Source of the DNA: CAWFQB01 sp965277875
Lineage (GTDB): Bacteria; Armatimonadota; Chthonomonadetes; Chthonomonadales; Chthonomonadaceae
Assembly (NCBI GenBank): GCA_965277875.1
Contig: CBDIDV010000002.1
Span: forward strand, 3,596,001-3,660,000
Length of the DNA: 64,000 nucleotides
Reading direction: 5' to 3'
Each line of letters opens with the position of its first letter. The first letter of the stretch is position 1. The translations under genes were made by a program, and so were the position numbers. The notes under the pieces are model-generated. The model was not told the origin of the DNA, searched no databases, and was given only the letters and a program-made list of their open reading frames with translations. Of this stretch, positions 26,459-35,030 are shown piece by piece.

Positions 26459-26887
26459 GTGCCAATTCTTGATACCAACGCCGTCAGTATTCTGGAACGG
26501 CGCGGCCCGGAATCTGTCCGTCTCATCGCCTACCTGGACAGCCTTCCGCCGGAAGATATTCATGTCACTGTGATCTCTTACGAGGAGCAAATTCGCGGCT
26601 GGATGTCGGTGTTGGGAGCTGCCCGTAACTCCAAAACGCAAACACTGCCCTACAGCCTCCTTCTGGCACAACTCGAAAACTATTGCAGCCTGCATGTTCT
26701 GCCGTTTGATGAGCCTGCCGCCGCGCAGTATGAAGAACTCCGCAAAACACATCGCCGTATCAGTTCGCCCGATCTTAAAATAGCCGCTGTCACGCTTGTC
26801 AACAACACAACGCTCATTACGCAAAATACGCGTGATTTCGAGAACATTGCAAATCTGAAGCTAAAGGACTGGACGCGGGGCGTATAA
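26459..26887 (+). CDS. VapC-type PIN-domain ribonuclease toxin (pair 1)
   Basis: A 142-residue PIN nuclease. The acidic residues expected to bind Mg2+ are present: D5 (ILDTN), E42/E43 (SYEEQIRGW), D105 (SSPDLKIA) and D126 (TRDF). VapC toxins cleave tRNA or rRNA. The GTG start abuts the antitoxin stop. The SYEEQIRGW motif is shared with the pair 2 toxin, marking a common VapC subfamily. Confidence 0.85.
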   Translation: MPILDTNAVSILERRGPESVRLIAYLDSLPPEDIHVTVISYEEQIRGWMSVLGAARNSKTQTLPYSLLLAQLENYCSLHVLPFDEPAAAQYEELRKTHRRISSPDLKIAAVTLVNNTTLITQNTRDFENIANLKLKDWTRGV

Positions 26888-26905
26888 TAACGCAGGAGGG
26901 AACCA

Positions 26906-27301
26906 ATGACTATTATTTTGGAGTTGCCGCCGGAACTGGAAGCAAAGGCGCTCGCCGCCGCCAAAGTCAAAGGCGTTCCGGTCGAGGACATTGTGCAGCA
27001 GGCACTGAGGCAAATGCCCGCGCCATCCGCGCCGCCAGAAACGGACACGGAAGGGCCGACGCTATGGGAACGCTCGAAGGACTTTTTAGAGGCGATGTGG
27101 GCAGAGCAGCCAGATGGCCCTACAACGTACTACTCTGAACTGGAAGAAGCCTGCGACGTTCCAGAAGACAATGCGCCGACACTATTCGACCGCATTCAAG
27201 GCGCGTTCCAGCCTTTTTGGGACGCCGAGAAGAACGGGCAGATGACAAACTATTCCGACCTGGAAGAGGCCTGCGACACGCCGGAGGAAGACAACGCTTG
27301 A
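26906..27301 (+). CDS. RHH-like antitoxin N-terminus with duplicated acidic C-terminal module
   Basis: A 131-residue protein 18 bp after the PIN toxin, with AGGAGG just before its ATG. Residues 1-38 resemble a ribbon-helix-helix antitoxin N-terminus (IILELPPELEAKALAAAKVKGVPVEDIV). Residues about 50-90 and 91-131 are two copies of one module: PTLWERSKDFLEAMW...YYSELEEACDVPEDN and PTLFDRIQGAFQPFW...NYSDLEEACDTPEED. The duplication is also visible at DNA level. It may be a second antitoxin for the same toxin or an orphan whose toxin was lost. Confidence 0.7.
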   Translation: MTIILELPPELEAKALAAAKVKGVPVEDIVQQALRQMPAPSAPPETDTEGPTLWERSKDFLEAMWAEQPDGPTTYYSELEEACDVPEDNAPTLFDRIQGAFQPFWDAEKNGQMTNYSDLEEACDTPEEDNA

Positions 27302-27409
27302 TTACCGACACCGGGCCGCTTGTCGCTATCGCAGGCAGGACGGCTCCGCTTTCATCGTCCGCCCCTGACCCGCGCCCCTAATGCGATTTTAACACAGATG
27401 TTGTGCGAT

Positions 27410-27555
27410 GCAGATTGCCCCTCGGAATAAATTCCTGGGCTGCGGGCCTGCGGCCAAGTGTCCTTCGGACACGGTGCATCTAACGGTAAATGGTACATGT
27501 CCGCAGGACACTTGGCCGCAGGCCCGTAGCGAAGCACTATAGTGCATTGCACAAC
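27410..27555. repeat. Long GC-rich inverted repeat G
   Basis: 27444-27471 (GGGCCTGCGGCCAAGTGTCC...) matches the reverse complement of 27498-27525 with one mismatch. An outer pair GTTGTGC-ATGCA lies at 27410-27422 and 27543-27555. The GTCC(N)GGAC cores resemble repeat F. It fills the gap at the 3' end of the ATPase gene; nothing else is seen in 27302-27620. Confidence 0.88.
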
Positions 27556-27620
27556 GCAACAACTTTATCAAAGATGCAATAGCGCCAACCCCGCCGCCCC
27601 ATCCTGTCCCTCTTTTCCAG

Positions 27621-30600
27621 CTACTCCGTGTCGTCTTCATCGATTGGCACTGCCATTCCGATGAGCGTATTTTGCAAGTCGCCCAAGTGCGTCTTGTGGA
27701 AACGAATGGTGCAATCCTTATTCGCGAGGCGCATTGATATTCTTAGAATACCGGCATTCAAGTCTGCGCTTGTTGCCGTGTGGTGCAAAGCCTCAGAAGT
27801 ATTGTCGTTGGCATACAAATACTTTGCCGCGCAGGTTGGGCATAGCGCCAAGTAGTGCCGCATTGTCTCTCTGCGTAATCCTTTGACAAATTGAACCATC
27901 TCGAAATAGGGAGTGCCATCGTTCAAACTGAAAGGCATTGACTGTTCGCATATCTGGCAGAACATATTCCCTGCGTCGTCCATATACGAAGCTTGAAGAT
28001 ACACCTTTGCTTCTAATTTGTATGGCCCCGCAGAGCAGCGAACAATTCGTCCTCGCACCTCACGCTCAACTTCAGGTGAGTTTCTGCCTTCTATCCGCAT
28101 TTTGTTGCCACGACTGTCCGAATAGTGAACCCGGTCATCGGGTGGGAATTGTGGGGTATGCTTGGGCATTTGTGTACTTCGCACAAATTCCGCAATCTGC
28201 TCCGGGTGCTTTTTGATGTATTCCAAGACCGATAGTGTTAAGCCAAGCTTCTCTGCCTCAGCCTCCTGCACGGACTTGACGATTTGCTTCATTCCTAGTT
28301 GTCTTGACAATATTTCTGCTTCTGCGGAGGTCGTGTCAAAGCTTGGATGAAGTTCGACGAGCATTATCTTGGAAGGCAGGCGAAAGTCGCCGCCCTTAGA
28401 GGGAAGCCAACTGGCCTGACGGCAAAGGTTCCCAACATCTGACCATTCCAAAGAACGCGTCGCGTTACTGTAATCCTTACGTGTCGCTTTAAAAATGGGG
28501 CCTTGAACAAGATGCGTGTTTTTCACCAGCAAGCGCCAGAGTATTTGTGCTTTCTCGTGGTTGATGTTCTGCAAGGCAAAGTCCAGCCCATCAATTACGC
28601 CGTTTGGATCGAAGCCGTCAGCAGTCATCTGGTACGAAGCGCGAGCAGAAGGTAACTCTAGGGCGTCGTGAGCGCCCGATGTTCTGGCGCGAAAACACAA
28701 CTTATCAGGCAAATAGCCAGTATCTTCCTGCTGCCAAGAGTGTCGTTCTCGCGTGTTTAGAAACTTCAAGATAGTGGGCCATGCGGGATTGTTAAGGACT
28801 GCGTCTTTTAGAAAATAAGCGTCCTCGTTTCCCTCAAACCATATCTCCAGTTCCTTTGAATGCGAGTAAATCCCGTCAACAGGGTCGCTCCATGTCAATT
28901 CTCCGCTAACGAAGTTGTAGGCAAGCAAAAATGGAGTTGCCAGCAGACATTTCCTTAACTCCGCAACCTCAGCAGTCGGACAGGTGTTAATGGCGGCGGC
29001 AATAGTCTGTAATTGCAGAGCGTACTCCTGACGTTCATATACAGGAGGAGGCGATTGCGTATAAGCCGGTAAAATAACGCGAATCACTTCATCTGTAGCG
29101 GCAGGCGCAGACAGACCTAACAGAGTGAGGAACTCACGCGATTTTTCATTGTGGTATATGTCCAGGCGAATGGTGTTTACTTTGGAATGGCCGCCTGTCG
29201 GAAAGTAAGCGTTAGGTCTGCCTACTTCGTCAAATGGAACAACCTGTGTGCCATCTTCCAGTCGGATAATAGCTTTTTTGCGCAGTCGCGGGTTTGGTCG
29301 TCCTTTGTCCCATAATGAGCGCGCGTCGAGTAACGCTGTGTAGAATTGGTTGATCCACACATCATCCTGCCGAGTGAAGAAATCCGTTTGTACCATGCTC
29401 GCGAAATCTTCAAAATCTATGCTTGCTACGCCGACTTCTTTTTGCAAGTAGTTCCAAAGGTCTGCCGTAGTCTGCTCTCGAATTTTTTCCTCCAGCCAAC
29501 AAACAGGGTTTGCCAGATTAGAACTGTGTAGGTCAATCAACTGCGGCTCTTTAAGCAACCCGCGCGTTGTGTTATCAGGTATTTTGCCGTACTGCTTGGT
29601 GACATGACGACGCGAACTGTTCGCTGCTGTTGGCAGTAACGGTTCTTTGCCGCCAAGCGCATCCTTGACAGCCTGATACATCGGCCTGAAAAAGGAACCT
29701 TCTGGGAAATCGGCGGCGCGAATTGGCAGGCAATTCAGGCAGTCAGTGTCCAGATAACCTGCGTTGCGGAGTCTGGGCAAACTCTCTGCCAGCAGGCGAG
29801 CGCACGTTTGTAATAGCTGCTCGTTCTCCTTTGTATCTTTGATGTTATCTCTACTTGCGGTAAGTAGCATTGGTGCGTGAAGCAGAAATTTCAGGTTCGT
29901 TTTTTCACGCGTCGGAAAGAATACGTGCAGGACTGACAAGCCTTGTTCTGGCACAATATGCCCGGCTTCGATACGAAATGCGATGCTGACCTTCAGATCG
30001 CTTTCGTCTCGTTTGAAATTACTTGTTTTTGAGTAGCGAAGAAAATGGGCTTGTTGGGTTACTTTGCTGTCGCCGCGCTTTCCCTGTTCCCATACCAGCG
30101 ATACGTTGCCACTCTCTGTGTCAGCGCGTTCGCACAGGTAAGCGCCCTCCTCTAGTGTGCCACGCCAACGAATCTCCTCCAACCTGTCGAGAAACAGCAG
30201 GGTCTCCGGGCCAAGTTCGCGTAGCTTCTTCTGTATCTTTTGGTAAATATCGGCTTCCTGCTTTGGCTTGAACGGAAAAATGAAGCGTGTTTCTTTCGGC
30301 TTGAGCATACTAGTGGGGCAGGAGAGACGAATAGGAACAAGCTTGTCCTCTATTGCAAAGGCAAATGGCTCCCCTTCCAGTGTAGAGTAGATACGTGGAC
30401 GATTTGTAACATCAAACACCGATTTGAAGCCGATTCCAAAACATCCAATTTTGTTCGACTCGCTGGATTTGGTAGAGTACGCAATGTTTGTGATGCTATC
30501 CACATCTTGCCGTCTAAATGGGTCGCCGTTATGCACAAACGTTAGTTGATCCACGTCGATTATAAACTCAACGCATGTTGCGCCTTGATCTTCCGCGTTT

Positions 30601-30737
30601 TGCAGAAGTTCGTAGACGAAGTGGGTTGGATCGGCGTAGTTGTTCTCCAACAACGCGTCCAAGTTGCCCTTCATACGCTTGCTGGCGGTTACAAAATCTT
30701 GATGAATGGTACTCAGTTCGTCAAACCAGTCGCTCAT
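27621..30737 (-). CDS. Sacsin/Hsp90-like GHKL ATPase with C-terminal treble-clef zinc module
   Basis: A 1038-residue protein coupled to the helicase gene upstream (ATGA overlap). The N-terminus is a GHKL/Hsp90-type ATPase of the sacsin kind: HFVYELLQNAEDQGAT (E43, N47), VHNGDPF near 69-74, and the glycine-rich GCFGIGFKSVF at 98-108. The middle (about 250-850) is not recognised. Near the C-terminus two zinc pairs, CQIC (927-930) and CPTC (966-969), with DGTPYFEMVQF between them, resemble an HNH treble clef, but the catalytic His pair is absent. The gene is clearly less GC-rich than its neighbours, suggesting recent acquisition. Likely antiviral or DNA-maintenance function with the helicase; this is inference. 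Confidence 0.8.
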   Translation of the reverse strand: MSDWFDELSTIHQDFVTASKRMKGNLDALLENNYADPTHFVYELLQNAEDQGATCVEFIIDVDQLTFVHNGDPFRRQDVDSITNIAYSTKSSESNKIGCFGIGFKSVFDVTNRPRIYSTLEGEPFAFAIEDKLVPIRLSCPTSMLKPKETRFIFPFKPKQEADIYQKIQKKLRELGPETLLFLDRLEEIRWRGTLEEGAYLCERADTESGNVSLVWEQGKRGDSKVTQQAHFLRYSKTSNFKRDESDLKVSIAFRIEAGHIVPEQGLSVLHVFFPTREKTNLKFLLHAPMLLTASRDNIKDTKENEQLLQTCARLLAESLPRLRNAGYLDTDCLNCLPIRAADFPEGSFFRPMYQAVKDALGGKEPLLPTAANSSRRHVTKQYGKIPDNTTRGLLKEPQLIDLHSSNLANPVCWLEEKIREQTTADLWNYLQKEVGVASIDFEDFASMVQTDFFTRQDDVWINQFYTALLDARSLWDKGRPNPRLRKKAIIRLEDGTQVVPFDEVGRPNAYFPTGGHSKVNTIRLDIYHNEKSREFLTLLGLSAPAATDEVIRVILPAYTQSPPPVYERQEYALQLQTIAAAINTCPTAEVAELRKCLLATPFLLAYNFVSGELTWSDPVDGIYSHSKELEIWFEGNEDAYFLKDAVLNNPAWPTILKFLNTRERHSWQQEDTGYLPDKLCFRARTSGAHDALELPSARASYQMTADGFDPNGVIDGLDFALQNINHEKAQILWRLLVKNTHLVQGPIFKATRKDYSNATRSLEWSDVGNLCRQASWLPSKGGDFRLPSKIMLVELHPSFDTTSAEAEILSRQLGMKQIVKSVQEAEAEKLGLTLSVLEYIKKHPEQIAEFVRSTQMPKHTPQFPPDDRVHYSDSRGNKMRIEGRNSPEVEREVRGRIVRCSAGPYKLEAKVYLQASYMDDAGNMFCQICEQSMPFSLNDGTPYFEMVQFVKGLRRETMRHYLALCPTCAAKYLYANDNTSEALHHTATSADLNAGILRISMRLANKDCTIRFHKTHLGDLQNTLIGMAVPIDEDDTE

Positions 30738-33700
30738 TGTGCTGCCTCCACGATTAGTATTCCAATGGCTGCCTGTGTTGCGGTCAGGTCGGCGCGGCCC
30801 TGGGCGGTGTCCATGTCGGACACGCGGCGGGTGTAGTCGGCCTCGGCGCTGCGGATTTCCGACTCGCGCATACGGCGGATTTTGTCGTCCGGGTTGGTGT
30901 CGCGCTGCTGGCGCAACTGCTCGATGCGCGCCCCATGACTGACGCGCAGGCTTTCGCGCCGCCCCTGCACGGTGCGCTGTGTCCGCTCCTGATGCTCGGT
31001 CCGCGCCGATGTCCACAGCGGGTAATGCTGCGTGTCCAGGGCGTCGAACACATCCGGGCCGGGGAAATCGGCGGGCGCGAACGGCGCGGGTTCTGCCGAC
31101 TCGATCAGGGACAAAAACCGCTCGGTCAGGCGGGCATCGGCGCACACGGGCTGCAAGGTCACTTCTTCGCGCAGGCCGCGCCAGTGCCACTGATAAATCG
31201 CGAACGGGTACGCGCCGGGAGGAACCCCGTTGTCGCGCACCCGGCAGGCCGTGCGGAACGGCGGCGCGTCGTCCAGAAAACGGGCGGCCTGCTGCGCCAG
31301 GGGGTGAACGGGCGTGATGAACGTCACGCCCCGCTCCTGACTGGCATACGCGGCCTCGAATGTCAGGGGCAGCAGGGATTCGCCCTCTTTGAGCCAGCGT
31401 TCCCATTCCACAGTCATGGGCGAGCGGACGACACCTAGACGCTTGTAATCATCCAGCAGCAGTTTGCGGGCGTCCTGGTTGAGCCGCAGGGTCTTGTTGG
31501 CCTTTGCGCCCAGGATGTGCGTATCGCCGCCGCAAGTCTCGCTGAGATAATGCTGTATCAGGTTTTGCAGGGCGCGGGGCGTAAGCCATTTGCTCGTGGC
31601 GTCGCTCACTTCCTGATTGGTCTGCTCGGACGACATCGCGCCGCCCCACAGTTCCGCCTGCTGCTCTTCCAGGATGGCCTGCTCCTGCACGACGCGGATC
31701 TCGTTGTCACTGAGCTGATCCAGACGCGCCCGCCGCTCCTCGTCCGTCAGGGTGAGATTTTCCGCGACCGCCCTTAATTCCTGCGTGAGTTTGCCCAGTA
31801 TCTCCTCGCTGCCGCCCAGCGCCTGCCGAAAGACGCCGATGCGTTCCAGACACCGATCATAGATGTCGAAGTCCACGGTTCCGGGCGTCACGAGGTTGTA
31901 AATGGCGACGGTCTCGCTTTTCTGACCGTAGCGGTCAATGCGGCCAATGCGCTGCTCCACGCGCATCGGGTTCCAGGGCAGATCGTAGTTTATCAGGCAG
32001 TCGCAAAACTGGTAGTCCAGCCCCTCGCAGCCCACCTCGGACGACAATAGCACGTCTATGGCGTCCGGTTCGCCGCGATCCAGCGCGAACCGCCTCCTGA
32101 GTTCGGAACGCTCCAGGTCCGGTACGCCGCCATGCACCAGGCCCACGCGCATATTTTGATTTTGCAGACTCGCCGCCATATAGTTAAGCGTATGCCGAAA
32201 CGTGCTGAACACGAGGATTTTGTTGTTGGGCAGATCCTGTTTGTCGCGCACAAGACCGACGAATGCCTGCCGCTTGGGGTCGTAGGGGTTGAGATTGCGG
32301 GCCAGGATCAGGACATTTGCGATCTCGGCTTGCAGAGAGGCCATGTCGGAACCTGCAACGCCGTCGTACTCCGCGCTCTCGCCGTCCGCGCCTTCCAGAT
32401 CGCCCGCGTCGGCATCGTTAAAGTCATAGCGGCGCGAAAGTATCTCGTCCATCATCGGGGCCAGCGCGTACAGGCAGCTTGCCGCCTGCCGCCGAAGCGT
32501 GGTCATCATGAACTGCACGGCCTGCACGTTGTGGGCGCGTTGCAGGATGCGGGCCTGCGCGGATAAAAGCGCGTTGTGCAAGGTTTCCTGCGCGGGCGTA
32601 AACGGCACGGTTACGGTCTCGGCCTTGCGCGTCGTAAAGCTGCCGATGTCGCGGCGGCGCGTCCGGTTGATGAGGTTCGCGAACGTGTGCAGGTCTTCGA
32701 GGGGGCGTATGCAGCCGACGCGTCCGGGTTCGTCCAGAGCGGGGCCGCTCAGACGTATCAGCATATCGTGTACTTCCGGCATTTTGGCAAGCACATTCTG
32801 CCCCCAGCTTGTTCCTCCGATTGCCTGTATGAGCGCGTCGAAGCACGTCTTCTGCCAGTCACTCCCGCCGCGCCGCGCCCATTCCACCGCAAAGTTGATA
32901 CTTGGATTAGGCGCGGACATGCTATCAAATCCCGCCTTGTCTAAGATAAGGTCGGGGCGCAGCAGGTGCAGGATGGTATACAGATCGTTATCCCCAAGCT
33001 GTATCGGCGTGGCCGTCAGCAGCAGCACAGCCTCGGCGTTGTCGCAAAACGTCTTGACACCCTGATGCAGGAACGTGCTGCTGTTACGCAGATGGTGCGC
33101 CTCGTCCACGATCACCAAATCGAATTTGGGCGGCGTGTCCAGATTGAGCAGCCCGCCCTTTTTACGCGTCTTTTTGCTGCCGTCCTCGCCGTACACAAGC
33201 CGATTGTCGAACACGGAAAACGGCAGGATGCACTTGCGATGCTTGCGCGGCCATTCGCCGTCCAGGTCCAGTTCGTTCAGGCACATTCGCAGCTTGGGGC
33301 CGTCCAGCGCGTCAAAATCCTCGTCAAACTTTTTCAATTCATTGGCCCACTTGTGTTCCTTGACAAGTGACCGGGGGCAGATCACAAGCACGCTGTTGAT
33401 TTCGCGCCGCGCCTGCAATTCGCGCAGGATCAGGCCCGCCTCGATGGTCTTGCCCACGCCCACCTCGTCCGCGATCAGCAGGCGTGGACGGTCGGCGCGG
33501 ATGAATTTCAGCACGGGCCGGAATTGGTAGGGTATATAATTGACGCGGGCGGCCTGGAGGGAATACAGCGTGGACAGGGAAGGATGCCGGATTTGCAGCG
33601 CACTGAGATGCGCCTCGAACGCGGACAGGGGCAGAATGTCGGAAACATCGGCGGGCGCGGCCTGCGCCTGTAACTGGCTGGCATAGTATATGGACGGCCT

Positions 33701-33835
33701 GCCGTTCAGGAACACGCGATAACGGTTCTCCGGGCTGCCGGCCATAATCTCCATCACGACGCCGATCACAGCAGCATCGGAACGCAGGCAGACCATTTCG
33801 CCCATAATAAAAGCCGCTGTATTCTCCGCGTTCAT
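30734..33835 (-). CDS. RapA-like SNF2/superfamily 2 helicase
   Basis: A 1033-residue DNA-dependent ATPase. It opens with a small SH3/Tudor-like domain (MGEMVCLRSDAAVIGVVMEI, residues about 11-55), then the SF2 core: Walker A DEVGVGKTIEAGL (123-135), DEAH at 244-247, TATP at 274-277, and the C-terminal motifs VGCEGLDYQFCD and WNPMRVEQRIGRIDRYGQ. The C-terminal third is a long charged helical region. ATG 33835 follows GGGAGG; the frame stays open further up without support. The stop overlaps the ATPase start by four bases. RapA/DpdE-type helicases occur in several defence systems, but no other member of those systems is here. Confidence 0.88.
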   Translation of the reverse strand: MNAENTAAFIMGEMVCLRSDAAVIGVVMEIMAGSPENRYRVFLNGRPSIYYASQLQAQAAPADVSDILPLSAFEAHLSALQIRHPSLSTLYSLQAARVNYIPYQFRPVLKFIRADRPRLLIADEVGVGKTIEAGLILRELQARREINSVLVICPRSLVKEHKWANELKKFDEDFDALDGPKLRMCLNELDLDGEWPRKHRKCILPFSVFDNRLVYGEDGSKKTRKKGGLLNLDTPPKFDLVIVDEAHHLRNSSTFLHQGVKTFCDNAEAVLLLTATPIQLGDNDLYTILHLLRPDLILDKAGFDSMSAPNPSINFAVEWARRGGSDWQKTCFDALIQAIGGTSWGQNVLAKMPEVHDMLIRLSGPALDEPGRVGCIRPLEDLHTFANLINRTRRRDIGSFTTRKAETVTVPFTPAQETLHNALLSAQARILQRAHNVQAVQFMMTTLRRQAASCLYALAPMMDEILSRRYDFNDADAGDLEGADGESAEYDGVAGSDMASLQAEIANVLILARNLNPYDPKRQAFVGLVRDKQDLPNNKILVFSTFRHTLNYMAASLQNQNMRVGLVHGGVPDLERSELRRRFALDRGEPDAIDVLLSSEVGCEGLDYQFCDCLINYDLPWNPMRVEQRIGRIDRYGQKSETVAIYNLVTPGTVDFDIYDRCLERIGVFRQALGGSEEILGKLTQELRAVAENLTLTDEERRARLDQLSDNEIRVVQEQAILEEQQAELWGGAMSSEQTNQEVSDATSKWLTPRALQNLIQHYLSETCGGDTHILGAKANKTLRLNQDARKLLLDDYKRLGVVRSPMTVEWERWLKEGESLLPLTFEAAYASQERGVTFITPVHPLAQQAARFLDDAPPFRTACRVRDNGVPPGAYPFAIYQWHWRGLREEVTLQPVCADARLTERFLSLIESAEPAPFAPADFPGPDVFDALDTQHYPLWTSARTEHQERTQRTVQGRRESLRVSHGARIEQLRQQRDTNPDDKIRRMRESEIRSAEADYTRRVSDMDTAQGRADLTATQAAIGILIVEAAQ

Positions 33836-33980
33836 CGCCTGCCTCCCACACTCATAATACAAAAACTGCTTTTTATGCTCACAGACAATCAGCGCGTTTG
33901 CCAGCATTTCGTTGTGCCTGCCCCGCCGCTCATTAGTTCACTTTGTGCCGCCTGTTTCCTCCCTGATTTGTGGGGCTGCC

Positions 33981-33989
33981 GTGTTATAA
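33981..33989 (+). promoter_or_regulatory. TATAAT-type -10 element before the Uma2 gene
   Basis: GTTATAATAAA occurs about 30 bases before ATG 34020, which has its own CAGGAGAG ribosome-binding site. No good -35 is seen. Confidence 0.4.
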
Positions 33990-34019
33990 TAAAGAGAGCA
34001 GCGCACAGGAGAGCAAATC

Positions 34020-34661
34020 ATGCCAAACCTATTACTGGAAACCGAGACCGAACGCAGCCTGGAAGCCCGTATTTTTCACGTCGGTGAGCGGCTCATTCCT
34101 TTTGAACGCTTCCTTGACATGGCGGATGGCCGTTTTATTGAACTGGTGGACGGCGTTGTTGTGGAGAAGACCGGGGTACAACTAAATCACGAACAATGCT
34201 CGCGCTGGCTGTATCAGGTGATGGGCGTCTATGTGCAGGAAAAGGGGCTGGGCGAAATGCTCGGCTCGCGTATCATGGTAAAGACGGATGATTTCGGCGG
34301 CAGGATGCCCGACCTGCTGTTTGTGCGGCAGGAGCGCGGGGACATCGTGCAGCAAAAGGCCGTCTATGGCGCACCGGATCTGGTTATCGAGATCGCTTCG
34401 CCCAACGATTATCCCGCCGATTTCCGCGCTCTGGAAGCAGATTACTTTCGGCTCGGCGTCCCGGAGTTCGTTCTGGTTCACCTGCACAAGCAGGAAATTC
34501 GCATTATGCGCCGTGGGGACGAGGGCTACACCGAATCCATTGTTAAAGAAGGTCCGGTCACGTTTGCCGCGCTGCCCGACCTCACTTTGCAAGCTGAATG
34601 GATTTTGCGCGAACCCCGCCCCGCCGTCCGCGCCACGCTGAACGCCCTGCTTGCGGAGTGA
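34020..34661 (+). CDS. Uma2 (DUF820) family putative endonuclease
   Basis: A 213-residue protein with the PD-(D/E)XK-like Uma2 fold: FLDMADGRFIELVDGVVVEK at the N-terminus, RMPDLLFVR and the core PDLVIEIASPNDY (E and Asp/Lys-type active-site region), then YFRLGVPEFVLVH. Uma2 proteins are very common in Chloroflexota, Cyanobacteria and Armatimonadota; their substrate is unknown. AGGAGAG precedes the ATG. It is divergently placed beside the helicase gene. Confidence 0.85.
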   Translation: MPNLLLETETERSLEARIFHVGERLIPFERFLDMADGRFIELVDGVVVEKTGVQLNHEQCSRWLYQVMGVYVQEKGLGEMLGSRIMVKTDDFGGRMPDLLFVRQERGDIVQQKAVYGAPDLVIEIASPNDYPADFRALEADYFRLGVPEFVLVHLHKQEIRIMRRGDEGYTESIVKEGPVTFAALPDLTLQAEWILREPRPAVRATLNALLAE

Positions 34662-35030
34662 TGTGGAAAATCATCTTGAAGATGATAAAACCGTGCAAAA
34701 GAGTGAACCTTTTGCCGCCTTCGCTATGTCCATAATGTACAAATGTCTACTATAAAGAGCTATAATAGTAAGGAGGAACAGCCGCCTATGCTCTGCCTGA
34801 TCACCCTGCCACCCTGATGCGCATGATCGGCCCCGCTGCCGACGGTAATACAACTGCATACCACAACGAGAACATGCGGCAGGAGCGCTGTATTGCCATT
34901 TTTCAACCCTTTTCTCTTTATACCGCTTTCCCACGAATGGCCCTTCCTGGTTGTCCGGCAGAATGAAACAAACTGTATGTTTTAGCCGCGCGATTGCACT
35001 TTTAATCGTTCCTTAGCAGGAAAGCGGGCG
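34662..35030. other. 369-bp intergenic region with an orphan promoter-like site
   Basis: TATAAT at 34761-34766 and AGGAGGA at 34771-34777 look like a complete expression signal, but the following ATG at 34788 opens only nine codons. It may be the remains of a decayed small gene, possibly an antitoxin. Nothing else is seen. Confidence 0.4.

Noticed and set aside
30738..31406. 223-codon upstream extension of the ATPase frame
   Set aside because: It runs antiparallel-free through the helicase coding region on the same strand in another frame, has arginine-rich shadow composition, and the ATG at 30737 with the ATGA overlap explains the real start.
34761..34815. TATAAT plus AGGAGGA suggesting a small gene
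   Set aside because: The only start codon opens nine codons before a stop; kept only as an orphan site.
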